The notes under the pieces were generated by a model, which had not been told where the DNA came from, searched no databases, and was given only the letters and a program-made list of their open reading frames with translations. Below are positions 8,185 to 16,397 of a stretch of 64,000 nt of DNA, piece after piece. Numbering within the stretch: position 1 is the stretch's first letter; each line of letters opens with the position of its first letter. A program made the translations under genes and the position numbers. The stretch comes from Sphingobacterium phlebotomi (GTDB lineage: Bacteria > Bacteroidota > Bacteroidia > Sphingobacteriales > Sphingobacteriaceae). Location: assembly GCF_008180195.1 (NCBI RefSeq), contig NZ_VTAV01000011.1, positions 62,001 to 126,000 of the forward strand. Direction: 5' to 3'.

Positions 8185-8840
8185 CGAATACCAAACATAT
8201 CGCCATCGTGGACGACCACGCCCTTTTTCGCAAGGGACTGGCCAGTCTTATCAACAGCTTCTCCGGCTATCAAGTTATCTTGGAAGCTTCCAACGGACGG
8301 GATTTGATCCATCGTTTGCAAGCGGAGCAATTGCCCGACATTATCCTGCTTGATATCAGCATGCCCGAAATGGACGGTTACGCCACGGCGGAATGGCTGC
8401 GTACCAATCATCCTTCCATTAAAGTGCTTGCACTGAGTACCATGGATGCCGAATCGGCCATTATCAAAATGATCCGACACGGTGCTAAAGGCTACGTGCT
8501 CAAAGATGCTGAACCCAGTGAGCTCAAACGGGCATTTGAGGAAGTGCTTGCTGTAGGTTATTTCTTTAATGAACTGATTACCCGCAAAGTGCTGTTTTCC
8601 ATACAGGCACTGACCGAGGAAAGCGACATCCGGACCTTTGTTAAGCTTACGGATCGGGAGACGGAATTTCTCAAGCAGATTTGTTCGGAAAAGAGCTACG
8701 CGCAGATTGCAGATGAGATGTGCGTCAGTGTTCGTACGGTAGACGGCTACCGTAATGCCGTATGCGAAAAACTGCAGCTCAAAACTCGAACCGGTCTGGC
8801 CATGTACGCCATTAAAAATGGGATTGTAAAATTGGATTAG
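8181..8840 (+). CDS. LuxR/NarL-type response regulator
   Basis: The 219-residue product has a receiver domain with Asp11-Asp12 (IVDDH), the phosphoacceptor Asp58 (LLDIS) and Lys108 (YVLKDA). A LuxR-type helix-turn-helix covers about 150-215 (LTDRETEFLKQI, YAQIADEMCVSVRTVDGYR). It should be phosphorylated by the kinase encoded just upstream and bind DNA as a dimer. Its targets are not evident; no repeated binding site was found near the operon. The gene ends the operon and is followed by a structured noncoding region. Confidence 0.88.
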   Translation: MTNTKHIAIVDDHALFRKGLASLINSFSGYQVILEASNGRDLIHRLQAEQLPDIILLDISMPEMDGYATAEWLRTNHPSIKVLALSTMDAESAIIKMIRHGAKGYVLKDAEPSELKRAFEEVLAVGYFFNELITRKVLFSIQALTEESDIRTFVKLTDRETEFLKQICSEKSYAQIADEMCVSVRTVDGYRNAVCEKLQLKTRTGLAMYAIKNGIVKLD

Positions 8841-9139
8841 CTAAGGGATCGTACAGACCACCCCGCCCGTTAAACGGGCACCCCTCCAATGGAGGGGAAT
8901 GGCGGAAGCTAACGCGATCAATAGTGACAAGCGTCCAAGCGGAGTAAATCGGCCTTGTATTGTTCGGCGGTCGTCTTTGCGCCGGCTATTCCGTAAAAAA
9001 CAGAATTTTGTTTGAGTGAAACGAGTTCAATTCTGTTTAGGAATAGACAAGAAAAGATAGCCGAACCATACTCAGCCTTGATTTTTTGCTTCGTTTTTTA
9101 TCAAGAAAAAATGAAGAAGAAAACCTTCTTTATGGAACA
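8841..9139. other. Structured convergent intergenic region
   Basis: This 299-base gap separates the response regulator from the convergent GH43 gene. It holds tandem hairpins at 8865-8879 (GCCCGT/ACGGGC) and 8881-8897 (CCCCTCC/GGAGGGG, 3-base loop). A longer nested structure follows: AAACAGAATT (8998-9007) pairs with AATTCTGTTT (9029-9038) inside an outer CTATTCC/GGAATAG pair (8986-8992 and 9040-9046). A last stem, CTTGAT/ATCAAG, lies at 9077-9105. No reading frame is convincing. The layout looks like a dispersed noncoding repeat rather than simple terminators. Confidence 0.5.
8865..8897 (+). terminator. Tandem hairpins after the response regulator gene
   Basis: Two short GC-rich hairpins lie 25 bases after the stop codon: 8865-8870/8874-8879 and 8881-8887/8891-8897. 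There is no T-run, so intrinsic termination is only possible. Confidence 0.35.
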
Positions 9140-10099
9140 TTAATGTAAAACATGTTTTACCCCTTCAAACGTCATTTTCACGGGATTGATAAAACCTTGA
9201 TCGTCAAACGTCATGCGTTCAATGCAGGTTTCGCGTTCATGAGCTTCGGTTTTATCTAATGGCCTGCGATGGTAAACGATATAATAGGTGTCCTCATTAG
9301 GGATTTTGATAACGGAATGATGCCCCGCACCAGTCGCGATATCCTTATCTTGTTCCAAAATGGTTGCAATGCGTTTAAACGGACCAAACGGGCTATCCGC
9401 TATAGCGTAGGCGACTTTATAATCTGGTCCGGTCCAACCGCCTTCTGACCACATGAAATAATATTTATTGTCGCGAATAAACATAAACGGACCTTCCACA
9501 TAATTTTCAGGTGTTATTTCTTTATAGATGGTGCCATCCTCAAAAGGTACTAAACTTTTAAAATCGTCACTAAGCTTCACGACATTACAATGTTTCCATC
9601 CGCCGTAGTACATGTAATATTGACCATCTTTATCTTTAAATACAAATTGATCAATAGGTTGTGCGCCATGGACAATGTCATCAATCAATGGCTTTCCCAG
9701 CAAATCCTTGTAAGGACCTTCCGGCCTGTCGGCAACGGATACGCCAATTCCGCCAATTTCGCCTTCATGAACATCATTCGCTGCAAAGAAAAAATAGTAT
9801 TTACCACCTTTTTCGATAATACTAGGCGCCCACATGGCCTTCTGCGCCCATTTCACTTCCGCTGTGTCAATAATCCGAGGATGCTTTTTCCAGTTTACTA
9901 AATCCTTAGAAGAAAAAGCGTCGAACAATACCTGTTGTTCGTAAGGTGCGGAGTAGGTCGGGAAAATCCAATAGGTGTTGTCGTAAACGATACCCTCGGG
10001 ATCGGCATACCATCCCGGAAAGACGGGGTTTTGTTGTGCTGACGCACCGGACCATGAAAACGATAGACAAAAACAGATGAAAAATAGTGCTTTATTCAT
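9140..10099 (-). CDS. Secreted GH43 family glycoside hydrolase
   Basis: The 319-residue product has a Sec signal peptide ending near ASAQQ and a five-bladed beta-propeller layout typical of family GH43 (beta-xylosidases and arabinan-degrading enzymes). The general-base Asp is in YADPEG, the pKa-tuning Asp in PIDQFVFKD, and the acid Glu in YVEGPF. WAPSI, the YYFFFAAND strand and HHSVIKI are also family-typical. Cleavage of terminal arabinose or xylose from plant polysaccharides in the periplasm is likely, but the substrate cannot be fixed from sequence. It stands alone, without SusC/SusD neighbours. It is on the same strand as the nos/ric genes, 51 bases after the DUF59 gene, and is probably a separate unit. 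Confidence 0.82.
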   Translation of the reverse strand: MNKALFFICFCLSFSWSGASAQQNPVFPGWYADPEGIVYDNTYWIFPTYSAPYEQQVLFDAFSSKDLVNWKKHPRIIDTAEVKWAQKAMWAPSIIEKGGKYYFFFAANDVHEGEIGGIGVSVADRPEGPYKDLLGKPLIDDIVHGAQPIDQFVFKDKDGQYYMYYGGWKHCNVVKLSDDFKSLVPFEDGTIYKEITPENYVEGPFMFIRDNKYYFMWSEGGWTGPDYKVAYAIADSPFGPFKRIATILEQDKDIATGAGHHSVIKIPNEDTYYIVYHRRPLDKTEAHERETCIERMTFDDQGFINPVKMTFEGVKHVLH

Positions 10100-10150
10100 A
10101 GTATGAGGATTATATTCGTTCTAAAGATAAAAAAACAATCTGTTTTTTAC

Positions 10151-10477
10151 TTATAATCCCAATTGTTCTCTTCCTGCTTCACTGATATTGTCCAGACTCC
10201 ACTCAGGCTCCCACACTAATTTTATTTTAGCTTCGCGATCAGGGAAAGCTTCGTGCAGCACATTTATAACACCTTGTTCTATGGCATCACCCATAGGGCA
10301 GTGGGGGGTTGAAAGCGTCATCGTCACGGTGATGGTCTGTGGGTCGCGAAAGTCAACGCCGTATACCAAACCGAGATCAACGATGTTAACATTCAATTCG
10401 GGGTCTATCACCTGCATCAGTGCCAGATTTGCCTGCATTTCTTCCTGCGCAAATTTATTCGTTAAGGATATCTTCAT
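10151..10477 (-). CDS. DUF59/MIP18-type metal-sulfur cluster assembly factor
   Basis: The 108-residue product is a single MIP18/DUF59 domain: VIDPELNVNIVDLGLVYGV, the TMTLSTPHCPMG segment with the conserved Cys, and a C-terminal KLVWEPEWS. Relatives (PaaD, SufT, YitW) help mature Fe-S proteins. The gene overlaps the upstream heme-copper-like gene by 4 bases and ends a run that includes the Fe-S repair gene ric, so a role in rebuilding Fe-S clusters damaged by nitric oxide is a fair inference. A weak A/T hairpin (about 10131-10149) follows the stop and could end the operon. Confidence 0.8.
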   Translation of the reverse strand: MKISLTNKFAQEEMQANLALMQVIDPELNVNIVDLGLVYGVDFRDPQTITVTMTLSTPHCPMGDAIEQGVINVLHEAFPDREAKIKLVWEPEWSLDNISEAGREQLGL

Positions 10478-11739
10478 AGCGCTATGGTGGTTTTGTGAAA
10501 TATAATACGGAAGACATTATAGCCGTATAGCAGCGATACGATAATCCATAAGATACCTGTCATCTGCAGTAGAAAAGGTTGTTCCAGGATAATACCTATA
10601 CACATGAGCAATAAAGCGCCAAGATATAGATAATATTGGTAAGGAATTAACCTCTCGTGATACAGCTGCTTGGGCATGGGGATTTTTGCCTTCCCGTTTA
10701 AGTTTTTATAACGTTTATTCCAAATGATAAAGGGGAGCGTCTTAAATGTTTTTCCGAGGATAATACCGGTAATCCATCCTAAAAAGATAAACGTGCCGTA
10801 AAGAGCAGCCCATTTCGTTTGTGGGTATACAAGGATAACCGGGATAAACATAAAGGCAAGGCTTAAACATACGAAGGAGAGACCGGCATGTTTCATTAAC
10901 AACTCTACCTTTTTACGGGCGCGATGCCGGTATGTGTCGAGGATATAGAGCAACCAACAAACGGTTCCCAACGCAACGAATACAGCGTACATGGACATAC
11001 GCAAGGCAACGGGGTTAAAATAACCATCTGCCAGGAAAAGGATAAGCCCAACATTTTGCAAGATCAGTGCAGCGTATAACAGCCCTGTTCTTTTGGATTT
11101 GCCTAGCAGAAACATCGGGATAAGCTTCGCACCAACACCACAGATCAATTGTAGAAACCACCCCGCTATACCAGCATGTGCATGTAACTTGAGTATCTCT
11201 AAATGATTTCGCGGGATAAAAGTATACCGAAGATTAATAGCCAGCAATAGGCCTACGGTTGTGGTAAAGCAGAGCCAAAAGGCTGATAGCAGTAAAAAGT
11301 GTTGATATACCTGCGATTTATTGGAATCGTTGGCTGTTTGGTACAGATTAAAAGCATAGAGATAGCTACTACACAGCACACAGATGCCCGATAGGATCAT
11401 GAACCACCCCATATCAAATCTCCAGAAAGACCAAATCATTCCACAGGTGCCTATTGTTAACAATATATACGATAGAAAGGCCAAACGGTTGCTGAAAAGT
11501 TCCCGCTCGCAAATGACGGGGAGTAGTTGGTACGCCGCCCCGAAAATCACCATCGTTCCCCAGCCTAATGCTGCAGTATGGACGATGGCTAATATGCGCG
11601 GATTAAAATAATGACCGGTAATCTCCGAGGCGGAGAGGAAAAGTAAAACGCAGAGCACGATAAAGAAAATAGCCGCCGTGCCATAGAATGGAATAACAGC
11701 AAGTTCTTTCGGCGCTTTATTTATAAAGATATCAGCCAT
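10474..11739 (-). CDS. 12-helix heme-copper-oxidase-subunit-I-like membrane protein
   Basis: The 421-residue product has about 12 transmembrane helices, the number seen in heme-copper oxidase subunit I. Helix 2 contains HTAALGWGTM and helix 6 contains KLHAHAGIAGW, so potential heme-ligating His residues are present. Helix 9 has a single His (KHAGL). I do not see the HH pair that binds copper in true oxidases or the full set of NO reductase ligands. It is in the ric operon (28 bases after the DUF2249 gene, 4-base overlap with DUF59). A heme-binding partner or sensor in NO metabolism is inferred; activity is unknown. NnrS-like proteins are an alternative comparison. Confidence 0.55.
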   Translation of the reverse strand: MADIFINKAPKELAVIPFYGTAAIFFIVLCVLLFLSASEITGHYFNPRILAIVHTAALGWGTMVIFGAAYQLLPVICERELFSNRLAFLSYILLTIGTCGMIWSFWRFDMGWFMILSGICVLCSSYLYAFNLYQTANDSNKSQVYQHFLLLSAFWLCFTTTVGLLLAINLRYTFIPRNHLEILKLHAHAGIAGWFLQLICGVGAKLIPMFLLGKSKRTGLLYAALILQNVGLILFLADGYFNPVALRMSMYAVFVALGTVCWLLYILDTYRHRARKKVELLMKHAGLSFVCLSLAFMFIPVILVYPQTKWAALYGTFIFLGWITGIILGKTFKTLPFIIWNKRYKNLNGKAKIPMPKQLYHERLIPYQYYLYLGALLLMCIGIILEQPFLLQMTGILWIIVSLLYGYNVFRIIFHKTTIAL

Positions 11740-11767
11740 ATTTAGCGTTGGTTGCTATATGATCATA

Positions 11768-12592
11768 TTACTTTCGGTGTATCAAAAGACGTACATCGCC
11801 GTCAGACATTCCGCAAAGCTTGACGACGAAATCATAATTTTCCATTTCCTCCAGAAGATGTAACGGAACGCGACGATGCCCTACATAAAGCACCTTACCG
11901 TTATCGAGTTCCGGTAAGGTATTTAAAATGCGTTCCATCGGTTGTGGCATCGGAAGATCACGTACATCCAATTGGATAATATTTAGTTCTTGGTACTGTT
12001 GTAACAAGGTTTGAAAATCTTCCCAGCTTAGTGTGGATATTGGCGTCTCTTGAACCTGTTTTCCCATAGGACGTTCTTTTAGAAAATAGGTATGATATTC
12101 GTGCTCGTCGACTTGCTCGACAAATGTTTTAGCACCTTTCTTTTCCAATAGAGTGATGAGCGGACTGGGAATGAATGTATTGATGATACAGAGAATCCTT
12201 CCGGTGGGCAACTTCCGATATTGTTCATTGATCTCCCGTAGGGGGTCATTTCCTTCCTCAATCGCCTGCCTTACATCTAAGTGGGTGCATTTTGCCTTAT
12301 CTAACCAGACGGGCTTCTCGGAAGCGGCCGTCTGGCTAAGTGATTGTAGATTTTCATTTGTTTCTAACGACAACGAGAAGCCTAGTGGTTCCAATACCCG
12401 TTTAAAATCCGATAATTTGCAACCGCCTATCTTGGCAGCTTCGGAAATCGTTACGCGCGACGCGAGAACTTTCCGTAACAGCGGATTCTTTAGTTTTTGC
12501 AGCGGCTTGGATAAGGCCGCGATAGCCCCGATACTTTGACCGTTGGCGCGGATAAGCTCTGCTATTCGGGTGTTGGGTGTGATAACTCTCAT
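11768..12592 (-). CDS. DUF1858 plus two DUF2249 domains
   Basis: The 274-residue soluble product starts with a DUF1858-like helical domain (about 1-75, ITPNTRIAELI and TISEAAKIGG). Next is a DUF2249 domain (about 100-175, HLDVRQAIEEGNDPL then LCIINTFIPSPL). A second copy lies at about 205-274 (IQLDVRDLPMPQPM, GKVLYVGHRRVPLHLL). DUF2249 is a TusA-like alpha/beta fold that frequently accompanies Fe-S repair and NO-handling genes, but its reaction is not established. The start overlaps the ric stop by 4 bases, so translation is coupled. A role beside ric in response to NO is inferred from context. Confidence 0.68.
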   Translation of the reverse strand: MRVITPNTRIAELIRANGQSIGAIAALSKPLQKLKNPLLRKVLASRVTISEAAKIGGCKLSDFKRVLEPLGFSLSLETNENLQSLSQTAASEKPVWLDKAKCTHLDVRQAIEEGNDPLREINEQYRKLPTGRILCIINTFIPSPLITLLEKKGAKTFVEQVDEHEYHTYFLKERPMGKQVQETPISTLSWEDFQTLLQQYQELNIIQLDVRDLPMPQPMERILNTLPELDNGKVLYVGHRRVPLHLLEEMENYDFVVKLCGMSDGDVRLLIHRK

Positions 12593-13521
12593 AAGGTACT
12601 TAACTCTTTACGACAGGTGTCGATCATTTTCGGAAATAAGATGTTGTTCTCCAAATGGATATGCTGTAGTAAATCCTGTTCAAAAGCTTTCATGCTATCA
12701 TATAGATAGGTGTAAGAGTTGCAGGCATTTGCTGGAAGTGTATAGTTTTTAGTCAATTGCTTGAAAGCTGTCAACTCAGCACCTGCATCCTCATGCTCTT
12801 TACGCAATTCGCTTACGAGGTAGGCAATTTCTTCTTTTGTCAAAGAAGACAGTTCTTTTGTGAGCGGGAACAATATATTTTCTTCTTTCTCCAAATGCTC
12901 GTATAAGTCACGCATAAATACCTGCATATGTTGGGCAAGTTCCAATAGCTCCGGGTGTTCGTTACCGTGGCGTAGCGCGACTTTATCCGCCAATTGCTCC
13001 AATGTCGGGCCAAATTCACGGACATATCCATGATGGATATTTTTGATATAATCGGCAAGAAATGCAATATCCCAACTATTAAAATCAAGATGTACGGGGA
13101 TACCACCCTGTTTGTCGGCTGTGACTAATTTTTCACGAAGCTCTTCTTCGCTCAACCCGATTCTGGAAGCAGCTTCTTTCAACGTTGTTTTTCCACCACA
13201 GCAAAAATCTATTCCCAATTTTTTAAAAACTTCCGCTTTCCGCATGTCTGCGGCAGCAATTTCACCTACCGTTTCTTCTTTGTTTTCCTTTGCTGGTTTA
13301 GCAATGCTAACGCGCCACCATTCTGGTCCGGATTCCAAGTATTCCCATTGGAAGAAATTTCCTCTCTCGCCCAATAATTGATAATACAACGGACGGGGAT
13401 CATGGTCGTTTAGAATAATGAAAGACTCGCCTTGTTCTAAGGCATCAAAATGATCAAAAATGGTCGGATGTTTTAATCTGGGTTCGATGGCTGTGACATC
13501 TAATATGGCTGTTTTTATCAT
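12589..13521 (-). CDS. ric: Fe-S cluster repair di-iron protein (RIC/YtfE/ScdA) with N-terminal DUF2249
   Basis: The 310-residue product has three parts. Residues 1-75 form a DUF2249-like domain (DHDPRPLYYQL, QWEYLESGPEWW). Residues 83-125 are the ScdA N-terminal domain with Cys107-Cys108 (GIDFCCGGKTTL). Residues 145-305 are a hemerythrin-like four-helix bundle. Probable iron ligands are His163, His209, Glu213, His243, His287 and Glu291, matching the YtfE pattern. Such proteins repair Fe-S clusters damaged by NO or oxidants. It is about 80 residues longer than plain YtfE because of the DUF2249 fusion. Its own promoter (13553-13560) carries the same upstream dyad as the nos promoter, so the two operons are probably co-regulated. 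Confidence 0.86.
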   Translation of the reverse strand: MIKTAILDVTAIEPRLKHPTIFDHFDALEQGESFIILNDHDPRPLYYQLLGERGNFFQWEYLESGPEWWRVSIAKPAKENKEETVGEIAAADMRKAEVFKKLGIDFCCGGKTTLKEAASRIGLSEEELREKLVTADKQGGIPVHLDFNSWDIAFLADYIKNIHHGYVREFGPTLEQLADKVALRHGNEHPELLELAQHMQVFMRDLYEHLEKEENILFPLTKELSSLTKEEIAYLVSELRKEHEDAGAELTAFKQLTKNYTLPANACNSYTYLYDSMKAFEQDLLQHIHLENNILFPKMIDTCRKELSTL

Positions 13522-13552
13522 GACTTTGATGTGTTAAGTATAAATTATTACA

Positions 13553-13598
13553 CAAAGTTATGTCGTTGATGTGTAGTGTTTTATGCGTGTGCTCATAA
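13553..13598 (-). promoter_or_regulatory. ric promoter: -7 box plus Crp/Fnr-type dyad
   Basis: The minus-strand -7 box TAACTTTG is at 13553-13560 and no -33 element is visible. Instead a dyad TTATG-N8-CATAA occupies 13581-13598, its centre 29.5 bp upstream of the first base of the -7 box. That puts it near -43, the usual place of a class II Crp/Fnr activator. The nos promoter has the same dyad at the same distance. Confidence 0.65.
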
Positions 13599-13639
13599 GG
13601 ATGAGAAAACATGTCAGGATGATGTCAGGATAAGAGAAA

Positions 13640-14410
13640 TTAAAGGTCTTTTTTCTTAAAATACCGTGTGGCGAACAACAAAGGTAAAGCCGTCCACAGG
13701 AACATCACTAGCCACGTAATCAACATCCCTATATGGGTGCCGAAGAAATCCCGAAAAATAGCGCCTGTATAGCCCATCATTGCGGAGAGATCTATTTCTA
13801 ACAAAATCAAGATGCGGCTGATATCTATCGGGTTGAGCATAGATACCGCTATCATCATCTTTTCGATGGGGTAATCGGCGAATTGGAATAGAATAAACAA
13901 TAACATCGCATCGAAAATTAAGGCGAAGTATAACCATAGGATAATGGCTAGGCCAATTCCTTTTGATTTATCACGGATGCGTACCGCCGTCCACATGGCG
14001 ATGGATACAAATATCAGCGACAGTAATAGGCCGCCTATGACGAGCGTTACGCCAGACAAGCTGTAAGCAAAGATGAAGGTTGGGATACCCACACCAACAA
14101 AAAAAGCAAATGCCATAGCGACAGCAAGCCCGATGAATATGCTGAGCCATATACGCTGCCTTTTTAAAGGCTGGCTGACCAGCAACGCAATAAATTCAGT
14201 GCTGTTGTATAGATAGATGGTAGAAAATACAATACAGACCAGTGGTACAACAAAAAGTACCAGTTGGAGCATGCTCGCGATACCTTTGTCGGTATTGTCT
14301 TCCATGAGGAAGATACTTAGTGAAAGGGCAAGAAGCACCAGTGTATAGAACAGTATGGTGCGATTACGCAACAAATCGGAAATGACGTATTTGATAATCT
14401 TATTGTTCAT
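13640..14410 (-). CDS. nosY: NosY, membrane subunit of the Nos ABC transporter
   Basis: The likely start is the ATG at 14410, giving 256 residues; an earlier in-frame ATG at 14452 lies deep inside nosF. The product has six membrane helices with short loops (ILFYTLVLLALSLSIFL, LVLFVVPLVCIVF and so on) and is the permease partner of NosF. The NosDFY complex is needed to mature the copper centres of NosZ. The start overlaps the nosF stop by 11 bases (ATGAACAATAA), so the two are translationally coupled. It is the last gene of the nos run; 118 bases separate it from ric, which has its own promoter. Confidence 0.85.
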   Translation of the reverse strand: MNNKIIKYVISDLLRNRTILFYTLVLLALSLSIFLMEDNTDKGIASMLQLVLFVVPLVCIVFSTIYLYNSTEFIALLVSQPLKRQRIWLSIFIGLAVAMAFAFFVGVGIPTFIFAYSLSGVTLVIGGLLLSLIFVSIAMWTAVRIRDKSKGIGLAIILWLYFALIFDAMLLFILFQFADYPIEKMMIAVSMLNPIDISRILILLEIDLSAMMGYTGAIFRDFFGTHIGMLITWLVMFLWTALPLLFATRYFKKKDL

Positions 14411-15143
14411 GGATAACTTCTTTAGTAGGTATGTTTTTATATCCCATGACATGGGCTATAGCTTTTGATAATTTGTCGGTTCCAGTATCGGTTTTCAATT
14501 CTGCTAGGGATTTGTGAAAACGCAACTGGCCGTCTTGCATATAGATAATTTGGGAGACAAGATCATCTAAATCACTCAGTACGTGCGAGGTAATCAGAAT
14601 AAGCTTGTTTTTTTCTTTTTCCCGGATAATTTTTTCTTTAAGAATTTCCGTGGCTACGGGATCCAGTCCCGCTGTTGGTTCATCGAGAATCAACACCTTG
14701 GGATTAAACATAAAAGCGATACAGGCACTTACTTTCTGCCGCGTTCCTCCGGAAAGAGTGCGCATGCGTTTGTCCAGCATTTTCTCCAGTTCAAACTTTT
14801 CGTAGAGTTCGTTGTCGAGTAGGTGAGCGGGTGTTTTACGGATATCGATCATCATATCCAATACCTGGCCGATGCGCATATTCTCCGGATATTCACCTTT
14901 CTGTGGCATATAGCCGATGTCGCTACGGTAAGCCCATTCTTGGTTTATATTTTTACCTTCAAAATAAATACTGCCGGAACTGGGAACCACCATGCCAAGA
15001 ATAGATTTGATCAATGTTGTCTTTCCACTGCCGTTAGGACCGATGAGCGAAATACATTGGCCGGGCGCTAAGGATAGATTGATGTCCTTTAATGCCTGGA
15101 TCTTACCAAAATGTTTAGAAAGTTCTTCAATTTTAATCATCAC
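14400..15143 (-). CDS. nosF: NosF, ATPase of the Nos ABC transporter
   Basis: The 247-residue ABC ATPase shows Walker A (GPNGSGKTT), the signature LSGGTRQKV, Walker B (VLILDEPTAGLDP) and the switch His (ITSHVL). It pairs with NosY, encoded just downstream. NosDFY drives assembly of the NosZ copper centres, by published genetics in Pseudomonas stutzeri. The start overlaps the nosD stop by 4 bases; either of two adjacent ATG codons could be used. Confidence 0.9.
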   Translation of the reverse strand: MMIKIEELSKHFGKIQALKDINLSLAPGQCISLIGPNGSGKTTLIKSILGMVVPSSGSIYFEGKNINQEWAYRSDIGYMPQKGEYPENMRIGQVLDMMIDIRKTPAHLLDNELYEKFELEKMLDKRMRTLSGGTRQKVSACIAFMFNPKVLILDEPTAGLDPVATEILKEKIIREKEKNKLILITSHVLSDLDDLVSQIIYMQDGQLRFHKSLAELKTDTGTDKLSKAIAHVMGYKNIPTKEVIHEQ

Positions 15144-16387
15144 GTAGCTGGTTTCATCAAGGGTTCTTCATCTTTTAAATTTTCTGGTGTTAGGCTGGGG
15201 ATCATTTTTTCGCTGCGGTCAAACAACGTGACCATAAAACTACGGAAAAGCAGCATTGCCGCAGGGTATCGTTCGACAAGCATGGAGAAAAGACTGACTG
15301 GATGATGCGGTACATCGCCAATGCCGTCTTTATTGAGATCATATCCTTCATAGTTATCCCAATAATTACCAGTAAAGGTATTGGTCATTTTACCTCCGTT
15401 CGTGGCAACATCAAATGTATTTTGGATAAAGGTATTTCTGCTTAATGTATTGTGCATGCAACTGGTGAATATCTTGATAGCCCAACCGTTGTTTTCAAAG
15501 CTGTTCTGTTGTATTTGAACACGGTTGCTACCTTCCATGAAGATACCTGTCGTGTTTCTAACGAATGTATTGTGTTGGATATGGCTATCGGTGATGTCTT
15601 TGAGGAGGAGTCCATAGGTAGCATCGCCCCAATTTTCTTCAAAGATATTGTGTTCCATGCGCACACGTTGGGTATACATCACCGCTACACCAGCTCCGTT
15701 CGCTTTGAATGTATTATAGTGGTATTGGTTGTCGTGTGAAAACATAAAATGTAGACCATAACGGAGGTTGTTTTGCGCGACATTCCGATCGACCTGTGTA
15801 TGGGTTACAAATTCTAGATATATGCCGTCACGGTGTCCTGCGATCTCGTTGTTGAGAATGGTTATGCTGTCGCTCTTCCACGCATGAATACCATTTCCAA
15901 CCAGACGCTCTGTTTCCCCGTAAGTTTTAAGCCGGTTGTTTTCAATGTGACAATTTTTTGCATTTTGTAGATAAATCCCAAAGAAGTTATTATCCAGTAT
16001 GTTGTTTTGTATGGAGACATGTCGGCCATTATAGACTTTGATGGCGGCAATGTCTTTTATAGAAGAATGACCGGAATTTTTAATCGTAAATCCCTTTATG
16101 GTAACATGATTCGCCTCTATGGACACAGACTCGTGTTTTTTTTGTGCGTCAATGACAGGATGATCGATACCAATAAGAGACAAACTTTTGGTAATGAGAA
16201 TATTTTCCTCTTGGTAAAGCCCACCATGCACCATGATCGTATCACCATTTTTTGCTTTTGCGATGGCTCGTATGATGGATGAGATAGCATGCTGTTTACC
16301 AACATGAATGGTAGCGGCACGTGTTGTGCCAACTACCATACATGAATAAACACAAGTAATCAATATAAAAAATAGAAAATTTTTCAT
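15140..16387 (-). CDS. nosD: NosD, periplasmic copper-site maturation protein
   Basis: The start is the ATG at 16387 (415 residues), where a Sec signal peptide begins; a longer reading to 16438 runs into nosL. The body is a right-handed parallel beta-helix of NosD/CASH type with many Asn-rich turns (IENNRLKTYG, ILNNEIAGHRDGIYLEF, HIQHNTFVRNTTGIFMEG). The NosD end motif GNYWDNYEGYDLNKDGIGD is present near residue 350. It acts in the periplasm with NosFY to supply the NosZ metal centre. The gap to nosL is 10 bases. The C-terminal 30 residues are polar and poorly conserved. Confidence 0.9.
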   Translation of the reverse strand: MKNFLFFILITCVYSCMVVGTTRAATIHVGKQHAISSIIRAIAKAKNGDTIMVHGGLYQEENILITKSLSLIGIDHPVIDAQKKHESVSIEANHVTIKGFTIKNSGHSSIKDIAAIKVYNGRHVSIQNNILDNNFFGIYLQNAKNCHIENNRLKTYGETERLVGNGIHAWKSDSITILNNEIAGHRDGIYLEFVTHTQVDRNVAQNNLRYGLHFMFSHDNQYHYNTFKANGAGVAVMYTQRVRMEHNIFEENWGDATYGLLLKDITDSHIQHNTFVRNTTGIFMEGSNRVQIQQNSFENNGWAIKIFTSCMHNTLSRNTFIQNTFDVATNGGKMTNTFTGNYWDNYEGYDLNKDGIGDVPHHPVSLFSMLVERYPAAMLLFRSFMVTLFDRSEKMIPSLTPENLKDEEPLMKPAT

Positions 16388-16397
16388 GGTCCTATCT

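Noticed and set aside
12589..13520. Plus-strand frames at 12543-12752 and 13112-13381
   Set aside because: They are shadows of the ric gene with no domain.
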